From: a virus
Reading direction: 5' to 3' (one strand)
DNA length: 64,000 nt
IMG/VR virus record: IMGVR_UViG_3300042392_001493
Coordinates: 42,189 to 106,188 of that record
The notes under the pieces were generated by a model that did not search any database, was not told the origin of the DNA, and was given only the letters and a program-made list of their open reading frames with translations. Numbering within the stretch: the stretch's first letter is position 1; every line of letters begins with the position of its first letter. Shown in pieces: positions 10,101-18,393 of the stretch. Both the position numbers and the translations under genes were made by a program.

Positions 10101-11944
10101 TGAATATCCCTGACGGCGTATATGTCGAAGGAGTAAACCCTCTCGATGCTTCGGCTCTTGTTGCTTGCGGAATGATCGCAGGTGCAATTCCAGTTAATCC
10201 ACCAAAAGAGTGGTTTAACGATCCAAAATTAACAACTGCAACACCACTCACTGTTGATGATGATGGTCGTGTATTCGGTCATATCGCAGCTTGGAATGTT
10301 GATCATATCGGCATGAGTATGGGAACCAAGCCTCCACGCAGTCGTAGCAAGTATGCATATTTTCACACAGGTGTAGTTCGTACAGATGATGGTACAGATG
10401 TACCAGTAGGGCAATTAACTCTTGCGGGGGGACACGCATCACTAGAAGCATCAGCCTCTGAAGCAGTTCGTCACTACGACGACACAGCGTCTGCAATTGC
10501 AGATGTACATGCTGGAGAAGATGCCTATGGTATTTGGGTAGCTGGATCAGTTCGTCCAGGATCTACACCAGAACAAATTCGTGCACTTCGTGCATCAGCA
10601 CCATCTGGTGACTGGCGCCCAATTAAAAATTCTTTAGAACTAGTTGCTGTATGTCAGGTAAATGTTCCAGGATTCCCAATTGCTCGTGCTCGTGTTGCAT
10701 CAGGATCTGTTATGGCTCTTGTTGCTGCTGGAGCAAGTGTTCTTGCACAACTAAAAAGCGATCCACTTTTAGAAATGAAGGGTCGTCTTGAAGCTTTAGA
10801 GCGTCCACAAAAAGAAGCTTTAGTTGCTTCAGCAAATGATGCTCGTTCTCGTATTCAAGCTTTTCAAAATGCACAATTATCAGAGCAAAAAGCTTTAATT
10901 GCTGCAAAAGTTTCAAAAATAAAAGTAGACTCGGATCTCGATTATGACTATATGACCGAGATGTTCGATGATGACCCAGAAAATGAAATGGGAGTTATCT
11001 CTCGTAAGACTCGTATGCGTCTTGCTGAAGAAGGAAAAGCACTTCCAGATGGATCCTTTCCTATCCGCAATCCTCAGGATTTAAAAAATGCTATCCGTGC
11101 TTATGGTCGCTCAAGGCCAGGAAGCCGTGGCAAGGTAAAACGTCATATCATGAAACGTGCTATTGGTCTTAATAGAGAAGAAATCATTCCAGAAAGTTGG
11201 AAAGGTGCAGCCTCTAATTTAGATGAAATTGTCGAGACTATGAAAACTCGAGCAACTTTTGCAGCAGCTTCTATGAATTCAGAAGCAGTTTTTTCAACAC
11301 AAGAATTTGCTGAAGATCCTATAGAAGAAGAGATTGCTGACCTTACAGATGAAGAAATTGAAGCATTAAAAACTGAAGCAAAAGCTCGTAAAGATCAAGA
11401 AAATGATGGTATCTCTCGTGATGAAGATGGCCGTGCTAAATACACCCCTGAAACTCAACCTCGTGATGCCTCAGGCAAGTTCCGTCAGGTATTAGCCCGT
11501 ATCAAGCAGGATCTTGGAACATCTGGTTTAGACCGTGTCCTAGATAAAATTGCAGAAGCTGAAAACTTTGATAGCACTGGCGATTACGCTGGAGCAGCTA
11601 AAGCAGCAGGAGATTTACTCGGAATTATTGACCGATTGGACTCTGGAGCACTAAATGCTGAAGCTTTAGAGAACGTTCGAATTAGCGCTGGAGAGCTTGG
11701 AAAGGTTATTGCTAACCTACCTTTTGCCTTCGGTGAAGATGCAGAAAAGATTCGCTTCTCAGACGTTCCTCCAGCTCTTAGAGACCTCATGAAAGACATG
11801 ATTACTCGTGTAGAGGACAAGATTGGTCAAGAAGATGCTGACGAAGCAACAGAGGGTTTGAAGAAGTTTATTTCAGGTAGCGATCTCTATAATCAATCAG
11901 AAATATCTTCCCAGATGGCAAAGCTTCTTCGCTTACTTACCTAA
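7172..11944 (+). CDS. Capsid maturation protease polyprotein
   Basis: A 1590-residue protein. I chose the ATG at 7172, which shares its A with the previous TAA and follows GAGGAG, over an in-frame upstream ATG at 7106 that lies inside the previous gene. Recognisable parts in order: a block near 101-173 (GRIAWALWGG); a block near 707-773 (RGQAEKLRRYW, GYCALRHKEANGYWPG) of the kind found in actinophage head proteases; and a prohead-protease-like core near 820-970 with His865 in GEGHNGS and Ser913 in RGVSADLD as candidate catalytic residues. A domain follows near 990-1187 (GRVFGHIAAWNVDHIG), then a block near 1293-1335 (DGSFPIRNPQDLKNAI). Low-complexity Ser/Pro/Glu linkers join the parts. It should process the capsid and scaffold encoded next. 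The size is far above that of typical 200-300-residue prohead proteases, so several accessory virion functions are probably fused here. Confidence 0.8.
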   Translation: MDYVGRNGSRFLFISETFGAVVDESKNLVVALDVKEPLIAAVNWDSENNRPSGASVELAAAALTNLDIKVFSNNDRMYTIPDSVVAEAKRGLEWRKEEDRGGTSVGLNTARTLARGGQIGIRKVRHIAKYFPRHEVDKKGTGYKPGQKNYPSNGRIAWALWGGDAAKSWATAIVNRENKKAKSNSITAGGLDPMDFEMPKRINYDSFIVSKTMPEDNVIEFFARIRLDGSGIDRLYRIEPAGHIYVWDDGDWEDMGMPDADMSMYDKILDNPNDKTPCGHVPVDTETALFIAALIDNEPFIAHKVEKLYPEESKIYQEAYPDIDMDLLDDLAFQDEMSDSWDSFDDSLTAAGETPSSGEGDGIYTPEERSQKASAQLRDKTGKFAKMGGRVIIGGRPEYQGNIRALDAKTQTAQVELDNGNLISIAANMTEPAESYVPIPTSVAEGELDTSGILGEPRTPMDSPIRMPGTLPSLNAQNLNLMLTNYPQWVSDQRLSPDPQPTQAPASSNLRATPQTAVPQQPQNVEKEVSKDNPLYKYYPEKFTNWTKEVNAYNLPILKPWLESGPDTRRKYNPFVDPEKTKKITEERGIKSPKLDSKGRPLKASAGEEKAMTPETSDVPILHMAIVSPDDPQAVMDLVALVPASNKTIEPATYTRKDGKWILDSQILNDLRSATPPPVVVLDDKTLVDVLEQVDNKGESMTAAGGLDRNRGQAEKLRRYWLYGKGAAKIRWRTPGDWTRCYRQLAKYMGPRAKGYCALRHKEANGYWPGDKKNREMTSFSVDTLHNYDELLSTFIMRARAADAKARVMTAGGDMDYDQGSEFYIPLVIPEEVESGDGRVIVKDALSIRDLPLPLLWQIQTGEGHNGSVVVGKIVVMERVDGGIGNAKGYFDKGAYGQEAERLVRGGFIRGVSADLDQFEGDEEVQEVKETSDTKVESGKIKIKKARVMAVTLVPKPAFQECSIQLADELGGEEEEVNIPDGVYVEGVNPLDASALVACGMIAGAIPVNPPKEWFNDPKLTTATPLTVDDDGRVFGHIAAWNVDHIGMSMGTKPPRSRSKYAYFHTGVVRTDDGTDVPVGQLTLAGGHASLEASASEAVRHYDDTASAIADVHAGEDAYGIWVAGSVRPGSTPEQIRALRASAPSGDWRPIKNSLELVAVCQVNVPGFPIARARVASGSVMALVAAGASVLAQLKSDPLLEMKGRLEALERPQKEALVASANDARSRIQAFQNAQLSEQKALIAAKVSKIKVDSDLDYDYMTEMFDDDPENEMGVISRKTRMRLAEEGKALPDGSFPIRNPQDLKNAIRAYGRSRPGSRGKVKRHIMKRAIGLNREEIIPESWKGAASNLDEIVETMKTRATFAAASMNSEAVFSTQEFAEDPIEEEIADLTDEEIEALKTEAKARKDQENDGISRDEDGRAKYTPETQPRDASGKFRQVLARIKQDLGTSGLDRVLDKIAEAENFDSTGDYAGAAKAAGDLLGIIDRLDSGALNAEALENVRISAGELGKVIANLPFAFGEDAEKIRFSDVPPALRDLMKDMITRVEDKIGQEDADEATEGLKKFISGSDLYNQSEISSQMAKLLRLLT

Positions 11945-12112
11945 GTAGAAGATAATCGTACAAATAACCATATAAAAAATAATGTACTATATAAATCAGG
12001 TGGAGTGCCTCCACGCATCTAATGCGTCTGTGAGTCCCTCGGCCTCGACTGATAAGCGAGACGAGAAGCCTTAACACCTTCTTGTCGTAACTGGCCCGGA
12101 AAAGGAACAGTA
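11945..12112 (+). promoter_or_regulatory. AT-rich promoter-like stretch and structured leader of the capsid gene
   Basis: The first 50 bases are AT-rich, with candidate -10 elements such as TACTAT at 11985, but no convincing -35. The rest is GC-richer and rich in inverted repeats. GTGGAG 12000-12005 pairs with CTCCAC 12009-12014. ACGCAT 12013-12018 pairs with ATGCGT 12022-12027 and shares two bases with the first stem. A nested stem has CTCG 12038-12041 with CGAG 12062-12065 outside CTCG 12044-12047 with CGAG 12057-12060, around a 9-base loop. An AAGGA motif precedes the capsid ATG. I infer a structured 5' leader on the most highly expressed message. It does not look like a tRNA, and I recognise no riboswitch class. 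Confidence 0.5.
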
Positions 12113-14197
12113 ATGGACCAAATTAAAGAATCATTTGATTCACTAGCTGAACTCACTGACGATCAAGTTACTGAGTTACAGAACAAGATAATCAAAGAAT
12201 TTGAGTCTGTAGAAAAAGATGACCTTACTCCGCAATCAGTTGACGCAATGTCGTCATTAGCCGACATGCTTGGCACCGTTCAAGGTGAATTCAAGCGACG
12301 CGAGGCCGCGGTTCAAGAGCTCGCACAGCGGGCAGCAGAAGCAGCCTCTCGTGTGTACGGCGAAGACAAAGAAAAGGATATGGAATCCGATTCCTCAGAG
12401 GAAAAGAAAGAAGAGATGACTTCTGAATCTGAAGCTGCAATGGCTGAAGATAAAAAAGAAGAAGACATGCCTTCTGAAGAAGTTCCTGCAGCCGAAGCTC
12501 CTATGGCAGAAGAAATGCCAATGGAAGAAGAAGCACCAACTCCAGTGATGGATGAGGAAAAGAAAAAGGAAGAGGAAAAAATGTCCGAAGCGTCAATCGA
12601 TGCAGATAAGACCGTCGAACTTTCGACAGAATCAAACGAAGTTGTTACCGAAGCAGCTGCCGCTGTAGAGGCAACCGCTGTTGTTGCAGATGGTGCAGAA
12701 GATGCTCCAGCCGCAGAAGCAGCACCTGTTGAAGCAGCAGAAGCTGTTGAAGCAGTTGTAACAGAAGCAGAAGTAGTTGTTGAAGATGCAGCAGTTGTTG
12801 CAGATTCAGAAGCTGCAGTTGCAGAAGTTACAGAAGATGCAGAAGCATCAATCCAAACACAAACAGAACCTACAGAGGTTCAAGAAAAGATGGAGGCACC
12901 TGTGACCGCCGCTGCTGATAATGCAGATAACCTCAATATCGAGGTCCCGGCTGACCGTCGCCCTGTTGCACAGGCATCTGTAGCTCCCGTGGCAATCACT
13001 GCGGGTGCTGACATTCCTGGCTACACAGCTGGCAGCCCAATGAACAACATGATCGATGTTGCTTCAGCGTTCGAAAAGCGTATCCACGCTCTACGTCGCG
13101 TAAATGGTGGAGATGGAGAGCAACACATCGTTGCATCTATCGCTACTCAATACCCAGAAGCTCGCACTCTGACAACAGATGCTGAGTCAAACTGGGCAAA
13201 GGTTCAGGCCGTAACTGGTCCTGAAGCACTTGTTGCATCTGGTGGACATTCAACACCATTCGAAGTTAAGTACGACATCTTTGGTCTTGGTACCACTGCT
13301 CGTCCACTTCGTGATGCACTTCCAAAATTCCAGGCTGACCGTGGCGGTATCCGCTTCGTAACTCCACCAGTACTTAGCTCATACGCTAACGCTGTTGGAA
13401 TCTGGACCGCAGCAAACGACTCAGCAGAAACACCAAACCCAGCTGCAAAGCTTAGTTTGACTGTAACTGCTGCTGGTGAAAACACTGTTGCTACTGATGC
13501 TGTAACACTACAGCTACAATTCGGTAACTTGATGACTCGTGCATATCCTGAATTGATCGCTCGCCACAATGAGCTTGGTCTTATTCAGCACGCTCGTGAA
13601 GCAGAAGGACAAATCCTTACTCGCTTGACAGCACTGTCAACAGCTGTTACATCAACATCACTAATCGGTGTAGCTCGTGACTTCCTAGTACAACTAGGTC
13701 GCGCAGCAGCTAACTACCGTGGTCGCCATCGCCTAGAGGCAGATGCTCCACTTCGCGTCATTGCTCCATATTGGATCAAGGATGCAATGGTTGCAGATCT
13801 TGCTATCGCAGCTCCTGGTGACAACACCCTTAATGCAGCCGCAGAGATCGATGGTTACATCGCATCTCGCAACATCAACATCACCTACCACATCGATGAT
13901 TTCACCGATGCACAAGGTGCTGCTGCAATGAACGAGTTCGCAGACACATTCGTCTGGTACATGTTCGCAGAAGGAACATTCTTGTTCCTAGATGGCGGTA
14001 CATTGGATCTCGGAGTTATCCGTGATTCTACCCTTGTTGGAACCAACGACTACAAGATGTTCGTTGAAACCTTCGAAGGTGTAGCAAAGGTTGGCGTTGA
14101 GTCACTCAAGGTCACATCAACCATCTCAGTGAACGGTGTAGCAGCAGCTCTCCGTGACACAACAGGTGGCGCAACCGCTGCGGCAATCGAATACTAA
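12113..14197 (+). CDS. Major capsid protein with fused scaffold-like N-terminal region
   Basis: A 694-residue protein. Residues 1-85 are helical and charged. Residues 85-280 are a low-complexity Glu/Ala/Val stretch resembling a scaffold or delta domain. From about 290 (ADIPGYTAGSPMNN) to the end it looks like an HK97-fold capsid protein, with a long helical core and segments such as REAEGQILTRL and NEFADTFVWYMFAEG. The protease encoded just upstream probably removes the N-terminal half during maturation. The capsid-coding part uses many C-ending codons (ttc, atc, aac), unlike the AT-rich codon use of its neighbours, as expected for a very highly expressed gene. An AAGGA motif and a structured leader precede it. 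Confidence 0.82.
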   Translation: MDQIKESFDSLAELTDDQVTELQNKIIKEFESVEKDDLTPQSVDAMSSLADMLGTVQGEFKRREAAVQELAQRAAEAASRVYGEDKEKDMESDSSEEKKEEMTSESEAAMAEDKKEEDMPSEEVPAAEAPMAEEMPMEEEAPTPVMDEEKKKEEEKMSEASIDADKTVELSTESNEVVTEAAAAVEATAVVADGAEDAPAAEAAPVEAAEAVEAVVTEAEVVVEDAAVVADSEAAVAEVTEDAEASIQTQTEPTEVQEKMEAPVTAAADNADNLNIEVPADRRPVAQASVAPVAITAGADIPGYTAGSPMNNMIDVASAFEKRIHALRRVNGGDGEQHIVASIATQYPEARTLTTDAESNWAKVQAVTGPEALVASGGHSTPFEVKYDIFGLGTTARPLRDALPKFQADRGGIRFVTPPVLSSYANAVGIWTAANDSAETPNPAAKLSLTVTAAGENTVATDAVTLQLQFGNLMTRAYPELIARHNELGLIQHAREAEGQILTRLTALSTAVTSTSLIGVARDFLVQLGRAAANYRGRHRLEADAPLRVIAPYWIKDAMVADLAIAAPGDNTLNAAAEIDGYIASRNINITYHIDDFTDAQGAAAMNEFADTFVWYMFAEGTFLFLDGGTLDLGVIRDSTLVGTNDYKMFVETFEGVAKVGVESLKVTSTISVNGVAAALRDTTGGATAAAIEY

Positions 14198-14268
14198 AAT
14201 TCGGTAGCCTAAAGTAATTAAGTCAAAACCCGAGCAGACACTTAGAAAGAAACAGGAGAAAACTAGAA

Positions 14269-15147
14269 ATGGCGTTTAGAGGAATCTATCCAGCACCAGA
14301 TTTGGTTCAGGCACCTTGCGGACTTCTAAGTGTCGCTCGGGTTATGACTCATACCACCGCAAATTACGATGAGCGTTGGGTTCGTGGCTTTAGCTACGAG
14401 TTTGATTCACAACCAGAAGTAGAAATATTTACAGTAAATGACGCAGCTGCTAGTGCAGTTGTAGGAACATCAACTCTTCCACAATTCAAAGAGTACGAAC
14501 CTTTCTTTATTCAAGTAACAGATACTCGTTCATATTTTGGTATTAATGGTGAAGATCGTTTTGCAATCGCTAGAAAGCAGTTAGAAGCAGCAACACAAAA
14601 AGCAGTAGAGCTTGAGTTTTGGGAAGGCAAAGCTTCAATTGCTGAAACAAATGGGAATGATTTTTTAAGGGAAACAGGAGTAGCAACCGTAGTAAATAGC
14701 GGTGCTCTAGCTCCAGCAACAGCACTTATGCTGTTGGAACAAGCAATTTCTTCATCGCCAGCAGGAACAAACGGAGTCATTCACATGACCCGCGATGTTG
14801 CTTCGATCCTAGGATCTCGCATCATCTACCTACCAGCAGATGGAGGAAAAACAGGTAAAGCAATGACTCGCTTAGGAACAGATGTTGTCATTGGATCTGG
14901 TTACACAGGTGCTGGGCGTTTAGAAGATGCCAACACCACTGCTTCTGCTTCAAATAAGTGGATGTTTGCAACTGGCCCTGTTGATATACACCTAAGTAAA
15001 GTTGAAATTGTAAATGAGAACCTAGGTCAAGGTGCAACTGTAAGTACGAATACAAATGACTTAACAGTCAGAGCGGTTCGTTCAGCTGCGGTATACTTTG
15101 ATCCAAGTATCTTTTACACAATTCGTCTAGCACTACCCACAACCTAG
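14269..15147 (+). CDS. Second capsid-family-like virion protein
   Basis: A 292-residue protein preceded by AGGAG and lying just after the major capsid gene. It has no signal peptide or membrane segment. Segments such as FAIARKQLEAATQKAVELEFW, GVIHMTRDVASILG and DVVIGSGYTGAG, with a C-terminal VRAVRSAAVYFDPS, resemble the core and A-domain layout of encapsulin and HK97-like shell proteins. I therefore infer a minor capsid, vertex or pentamer protein, comparable in role to a second capsid paralogue in other large phages. Another minor head protein remains possible. The assignment rests on position and pattern, not on a firm family match. Confidence 0.5.
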   Translation: MAFRGIYPAPDLVQAPCGLLSVARVMTHTTANYDERWVRGFSYEFDSQPEVEIFTVNDAAASAVVGTSTLPQFKEYEPFFIQVTDTRSYFGINGEDRFAIARKQLEAATQKAVELEFWEGKASIAETNGNDFLRETGVATVVNSGALAPATALMLLEQAISSSPAGTNGVIHMTRDVASILGSRIIYLPADGGKTGKAMTRLGTDVVIGSGYTGAGRLEDANTTASASNKWMFATGPVDIHLSKVEIVNENLGQGATVSTNTNDLTVRAVRSAAVYFDPSIFYTIRLALPTT

Positions 15148-15175
15148 TAAGAAATAAACAAAGGAGAACACTGGA

Positions 15176-16222
15176 ATGGCCACTCAGGACTATGCGGCTA
15201 GCGTCCAAGGTGTGGCGATCCGAGTCACAAGACTGGACGCCGCTGGCAATTTGCTCAATGGAGCAGGAGACAGCTACACAACCTCGGCGTTCCTCCGCAC
15301 ATCTTTCACCCCTGAATATGAAGAGGGTGACGAAATCGTTGAGAAGTCAGCAGACGGCACTGTATGCGTGTCATACAAAGCCCCTGACACACTTAAGCGA
15401 ATTACAATGGAACTCGCAATTTGCGAACCAGATACAGAACTTTCACAACTAATCTCTGGCGGTTTGTTGCTTCGTAAGAACTTCGGTTCTTTTGCATCAC
15501 CACAGAATAAGTCAGTCGGTTGGGCCGCACCTTCCGTTGGCGATGACCCTTCAGGCAACGGTGTTGCTCTTGAATGCTGGTCTTTTGCTGTCGCAGATGG
15601 CCGCCGTGCTTCAACTAACCCATACTTCCACTGGGTATTCCCATACGCAAAGCTTCGCCAAAGCGGAGACCGCGTAATTGAAAATGGAATGCTTGCCACA
15701 ACCTTTGAAGGTTATGGACTTGGAAATGTTAACTTTGGTTCAGGTCTAGATGGCCGTTGGGAGTATCCAGTAGCTACTGAGCGTTCATACTCATATGCTC
15801 GTACTTCATACTCACCTACAGGTCTAAAAGGCTTCTACCGCTGGTTTAATAACTCAACAAAGACAGTTTCAAACAAAGCTTTAACATCAAACATTGCAAC
15901 GCTTACAACAGGTGCTGCACATGGGTTTGAAGTTGGTCAGAGCGTGACTGTAAGCGGCGTTGATTCAACATTTAACGGTACTTACACAATCACAGCAGTT
16001 CCAACCACAACAACCTTCCGCTATGCAAAGACTGCATCAGATGTTGCATCTACAGCAGTTAGCCCAGTTGGTTCAGTACTTCGTAACCGTGGATACCTTG
16101 CAGTGACAGATTTTGACTCACAAGGCTCAACATCTTCATTCAACGTTCCAGGTAGCGAAGAATACAACGCGGATCTACCAGTTGACTTCATTATTGCGTC
16201 AACCGAGGATCCAACCGCTTAA
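15176..16222 (+). CDS. Major tail (tube) protein with an appended beta-module
   Basis: A 348-residue protein with a strong AAAGGAGAA upstream. The first 220 residues (FTPEYEEGDEIVEKSADG, APDTLKRITMELAICEPD, FHWVFPYAKLRQSGDRVIENG) fit the pattern of actinophage major tail proteins that build the tail tube. Residues about 233-285 form a small beta-module (AHGFEVGQSVTVSGV, then FNGTYTITAVPTTTTF) that recurs in Dit, the hub and the giant minus-strand adhesin, and probably projects from the tube surface. The gene sits before the connector genes rather than between the tail terminator and chaperones. Codon use is capsid-like, and a large hairpin follows. A head decoration role is a less likely alternative. 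Confidence 0.65.
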   Translation: MATQDYAASVQGVAIRVTRLDAAGNLLNGAGDSYTTSAFLRTSFTPEYEEGDEIVEKSADGTVCVSYKAPDTLKRITMELAICEPDTELSQLISGGLLLRKNFGSFASPQNKSVGWAAPSVGDDPSGNGVALECWSFAVADGRRASTNPYFHWVFPYAKLRQSGDRVIENGMLATTFEGYGLGNVNFGSGLDGRWEYPVATERSYSYARTSYSPTGLKGFYRWFNNSTKTVSNKALTSNIATLTTGAAHGFEVGQSVTVSGVDSTFNGTYTITAVPTTTTFRYAKTASDVASTAVSPVGSVLRNRGYLAVTDFDSQGSTSSFNVPGSEEYNADLPVDFIIASTEDPTA

Positions 16223-16232
16223 TTCATTAGGA

Positions 16233-16282
16233 AAGGCGGGCATCGAGCCGATGGTTTTTAAACTACGGTTTGTGCCCGCCTT
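16233..16282 (+). terminator. Large composite hairpin after the tail tube gene
   Basis: AAGGCGGGCA at 16233-16242 pairs perfectly with TGCCCGCCTT at 16273-16282. The 30-base interior can fold again: CCG 16248-16250 with CGG 16266-16268, and GTTT 16254-16257 with AAAC 16260-16263. Only a weak U-tract (TTCTTACTT) follows. It may be a partial terminator or an RNA-stabilising 3' end that keeps tail tube expression above that of the connector genes downstream. Confidence 0.55.
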
Positions 16283-16306
16283 CTTACTTAGAGACGAGGT
16301 GAGAGT

Positions 16307-17446
16307 GTGAGTAATCTTTGGGTAACACCAGAAGAGTTAGGTACATACACTAACTCTGATTACGCCTACGAAGCTTGTAAAACAGCCTCTTATCTTCTTT
16401 GGGGAATGTCAGGCCGTAAATTTAGCGGTGTAACAACAGTAACAGAGAGATATGTATCTTCTTACGATCCTTATCTTCGCTCAGGCGGATCAAGCCTTAC
16501 CTACACTCCAGTTTTAGTAGATGGCAACATTGTAAATATTGCATCTGGCGGATTTAATCGCTACGCAGATGATGACTTCCAAGGTGATGGAACCTCTGCA
16601 AACTCTCGTGTACGTCTTCGTGGTCGCAAGGTAATTAAAGTGCATACCCTTCGTGATCTTGATGGAAACATTATCGAGCCAAACAAATATTATTTATCTG
16701 ACCACTCAACAATTCTTGGAGTACCCGGAGCAGGTTGGTCACCATCTCAAGTAGAAGTTACTTATACCTACGGAACACCAGCGCCTACTGCAGGTCGTGC
16801 TGCTGCCCGTGTTCTTGCTACAGAGCTTGTAAAGCTTTATGAAAATGATGACACCTGTGCTCTTCCACAACGAGTTACATCTATCTCTCGTCAAGGTGTT
16901 TCATATACCCTTCTTGACAGCCAAGATTTTATTGATGAACTTCGCACTGGTATATATGCAATTGATCTTTTTCTTAAAACAGCTAACCCAGACAAAGCTC
17001 GCGCCCGCGCTCGTGTCTTTAGCCCTGATCAACCTCGTGCTCGTCGTATTACTGGAGCATCTCCTCTCTATCCACTTAGCGCATTTGATCTCTATGTAAC
17101 AGCCGATGGCGCAGCTAATCTTTATTATTTCTCAGAAATTAATGGAGACTTCTTAGATTCTGACAATAACTGGACCATACAAATTGATTTTTCTGACATT
17201 AATAACCTCACAACTACAACAATTGCTAACGCAGCTGCAGTTGATAGAGTAGAAAATACAATAAGAATTAGTACAACTTATAAAGATGTATTAGATGTAC
17301 TAGGTCCTCGTGACCCAGGAATTTTAGATATGTACGCTGTTCGCCCAAGTCTTGCAAATCCAGCTGTCGACGAGATTGTTCCGCTAATTTCTAGTAACAT
17401 TATTATGCAATTAGGCGAACGAACAATTCCAATTTATACCGTATAA
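16307..17446 (+). CDS. Head-tail connector (adaptor-like) protein with C-terminal extension
   Basis: A 379-residue protein starting at GTG after GAGGTGAG. The N-terminal 190 residues (WVTPEELGTYTNSDYAYEA, SGRKFSGVTTVTERYV, QVEVTYTYGTPAPTAGRAAA) resemble gp6/gp15-type head-completion adaptors, which sit between portal and tail. The remaining half (from about 235, ASPLYPLSAFDLYVTADG) is a beta-rich segment of unknown fold that such adaptors usually lack. Position before two further small connector genes supports a neck role. The extension may contribute a neck decoration. Confidence 0.6.
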   Translation: MSNLWVTPEELGTYTNSDYAYEACKTASYLLWGMSGRKFSGVTTVTERYVSSYDPYLRSGGSSLTYTPVLVDGNIVNIASGGFNRYADDDFQGDGTSANSRVRLRGRKVIKVHTLRDLDGNIIEPNKYYLSDHSTILGVPGAGWSPSQVEVTYTYGTPAPTAGRAAARVLATELVKLYENDDTCALPQRVTSISRQGVSYTLLDSQDFIDELRTGIYAIDLFLKTANPDKARARARVFSPDQPRARRITGASPLYPLSAFDLYVTADGAANLYYFSEINGDFLDSDNNWTIQIDFSDINNLTTTTIANAAAVDRVENTIRISTTYKDVLDVLGPRDPGILDMYAVRPSLANPAVDEIVPLISSNIIMQLGERTIPIYTV

Positions 17447-17474
17447 CTAAAGAAACTAAAGGACAAGAGGACAT

Positions 17475-17981
17475 ATGGGACTAGATGTGAACCCAGCTAC
17501 AGTATCTAACGATGCTAAGAATTTAGCTGTTCTTATGCAAAACGTTCTTAATGCTGTAATAAATACATATACTTCTTACACGATGCCACTTCCTGGTCGT
17601 CGCTATTGGACATTAGGTACACCAGCTGTTGATTGCGAGCAGGTAGTTGTTTCTATGTTGCAAATGTACATTGGATCTCCAGGAGATGAAGCAACCTCTC
17701 CACGCAGATGCAATGATCCTCGCTCAGTAACTCTTTTAGTTCAAGTTTCTCGTGAAGTTCCTACAGTAGGAACAAATGGCAGAGCACCATCTGGAGATGC
17801 AATTCAAGATGGTTCAGAAATTTCTGCATACGACGCATGGATTCTGTTGGATAGCTCAAGACTGTTGGATCAATGGGATCCAGCAAACTTTGGTCTTGGA
17901 GTTATTGCAACAGTAGAAACTAGCTCTCCTGAGGGTGGGTTTCAAACAGTAAGTATGACTATAACTATGGCGGTTCCATAA
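17475..17981 (+). CDS. Neck / tail-completion protein candidate
   Basis: A 168-residue protein between the adaptor-like protein and an HK97 gp10-like protein. It overlaps the next ATG (TAATG) and has AAAGGAC upstream. It has mixed alpha/beta content with no low complexity: an N-terminal helix (DAKNLAVLMQNVLNAVI), a central CEQVVVSMLQMYIG segment and a C-terminal QTVSMTITMAVP strand. Gene order suggests a head-closure or tail-terminator protein. No diagnostic motif is visible, so the exact neck role is open. Confidence 0.5.
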   Translation: MGLDVNPATVSNDAKNLAVLMQNVLNAVINTYTSYTMPLPGRRYWTLGTPAVDCEQVVVSMLQMYIGSPGDEATSPRRCNDPRSVTLLVQVSREVPTVGTNGRAPSGDAIQDGSEISAYDAWILLDSSRLLDQWDPANFGLGVIATVETSSPEGGFQTVSMTITMAVP

Positions 17982-18364
17982 TGGCTAGAGTTAAGTTTTA
18001 CGATACAGTTTTAGATAACTTTCTTAACAATCCTAACGGAGAAGTAGGTCGGTTTCTAAATAATAAAGGAAAAGAAATAATTACAGCTGCCAGAGCAATG
18101 GTAGGTGTAAGAACTGGAAATCTTCGTAGCTCTATCCATATGAGACACATGAGAGATCCACGAGGTCAACGTATCTGGGTTGGGTCAACCTTAAATTACG
18201 CACTAGCACATCATGAAGGAACTGCTCCTAGAGTAATAACCCCAAAAAGCGGAAAAATGCTTAGGTTTGTTTCAAGAGGACAGATTGTTTATGCACATTC
18301 AGTTCAGCATCCAGGAACTAAAGCTAATCGTTATTTAAGTAATGCTCTTAAAGCCAAGATATAA
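17981..18364 (+). CDS. HK97 gp10-like neck / tail-completion protein
   Basis: A 127-residue basic protein. The pattern KGKEIITAARAMVGVRTGNL, then SSIH, YALAHHEGTAPR and ANRYLSNALKAKI, is typical of the HK97 gp10 family: a helix, an RTGxLRxSI segment, a Y-x-x-x-H/E-x-G loop and a C-terminal helix. These proteins act at the head-tail joint or in tail completion. The start codon overlaps the stop of the preceding gene, so the two are probably translationally coupled. Confidence 0.7.
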   Translation: MARVKFYDTVLDNFLNNPNGEVGRFLNNKGKEIITAARAMVGVRTGNLRSSIHMRHMRDPRGQRIWVGSTLNYALAHHEGTAPRVITPKSGKMLRFVSRGQIVYAHSVQHPGTKANRYLSNALKAKI

Positions 18365-18393
18365 TTAACACAACGACAGAAAAGGAAAAACTG

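Noticed and set aside
12000-12090. Leader hairpins upstream of the capsid gene as a tRNA gene
   Set aside because: There is no acceptor stem, TTC loop or anticodon arm in the right order.
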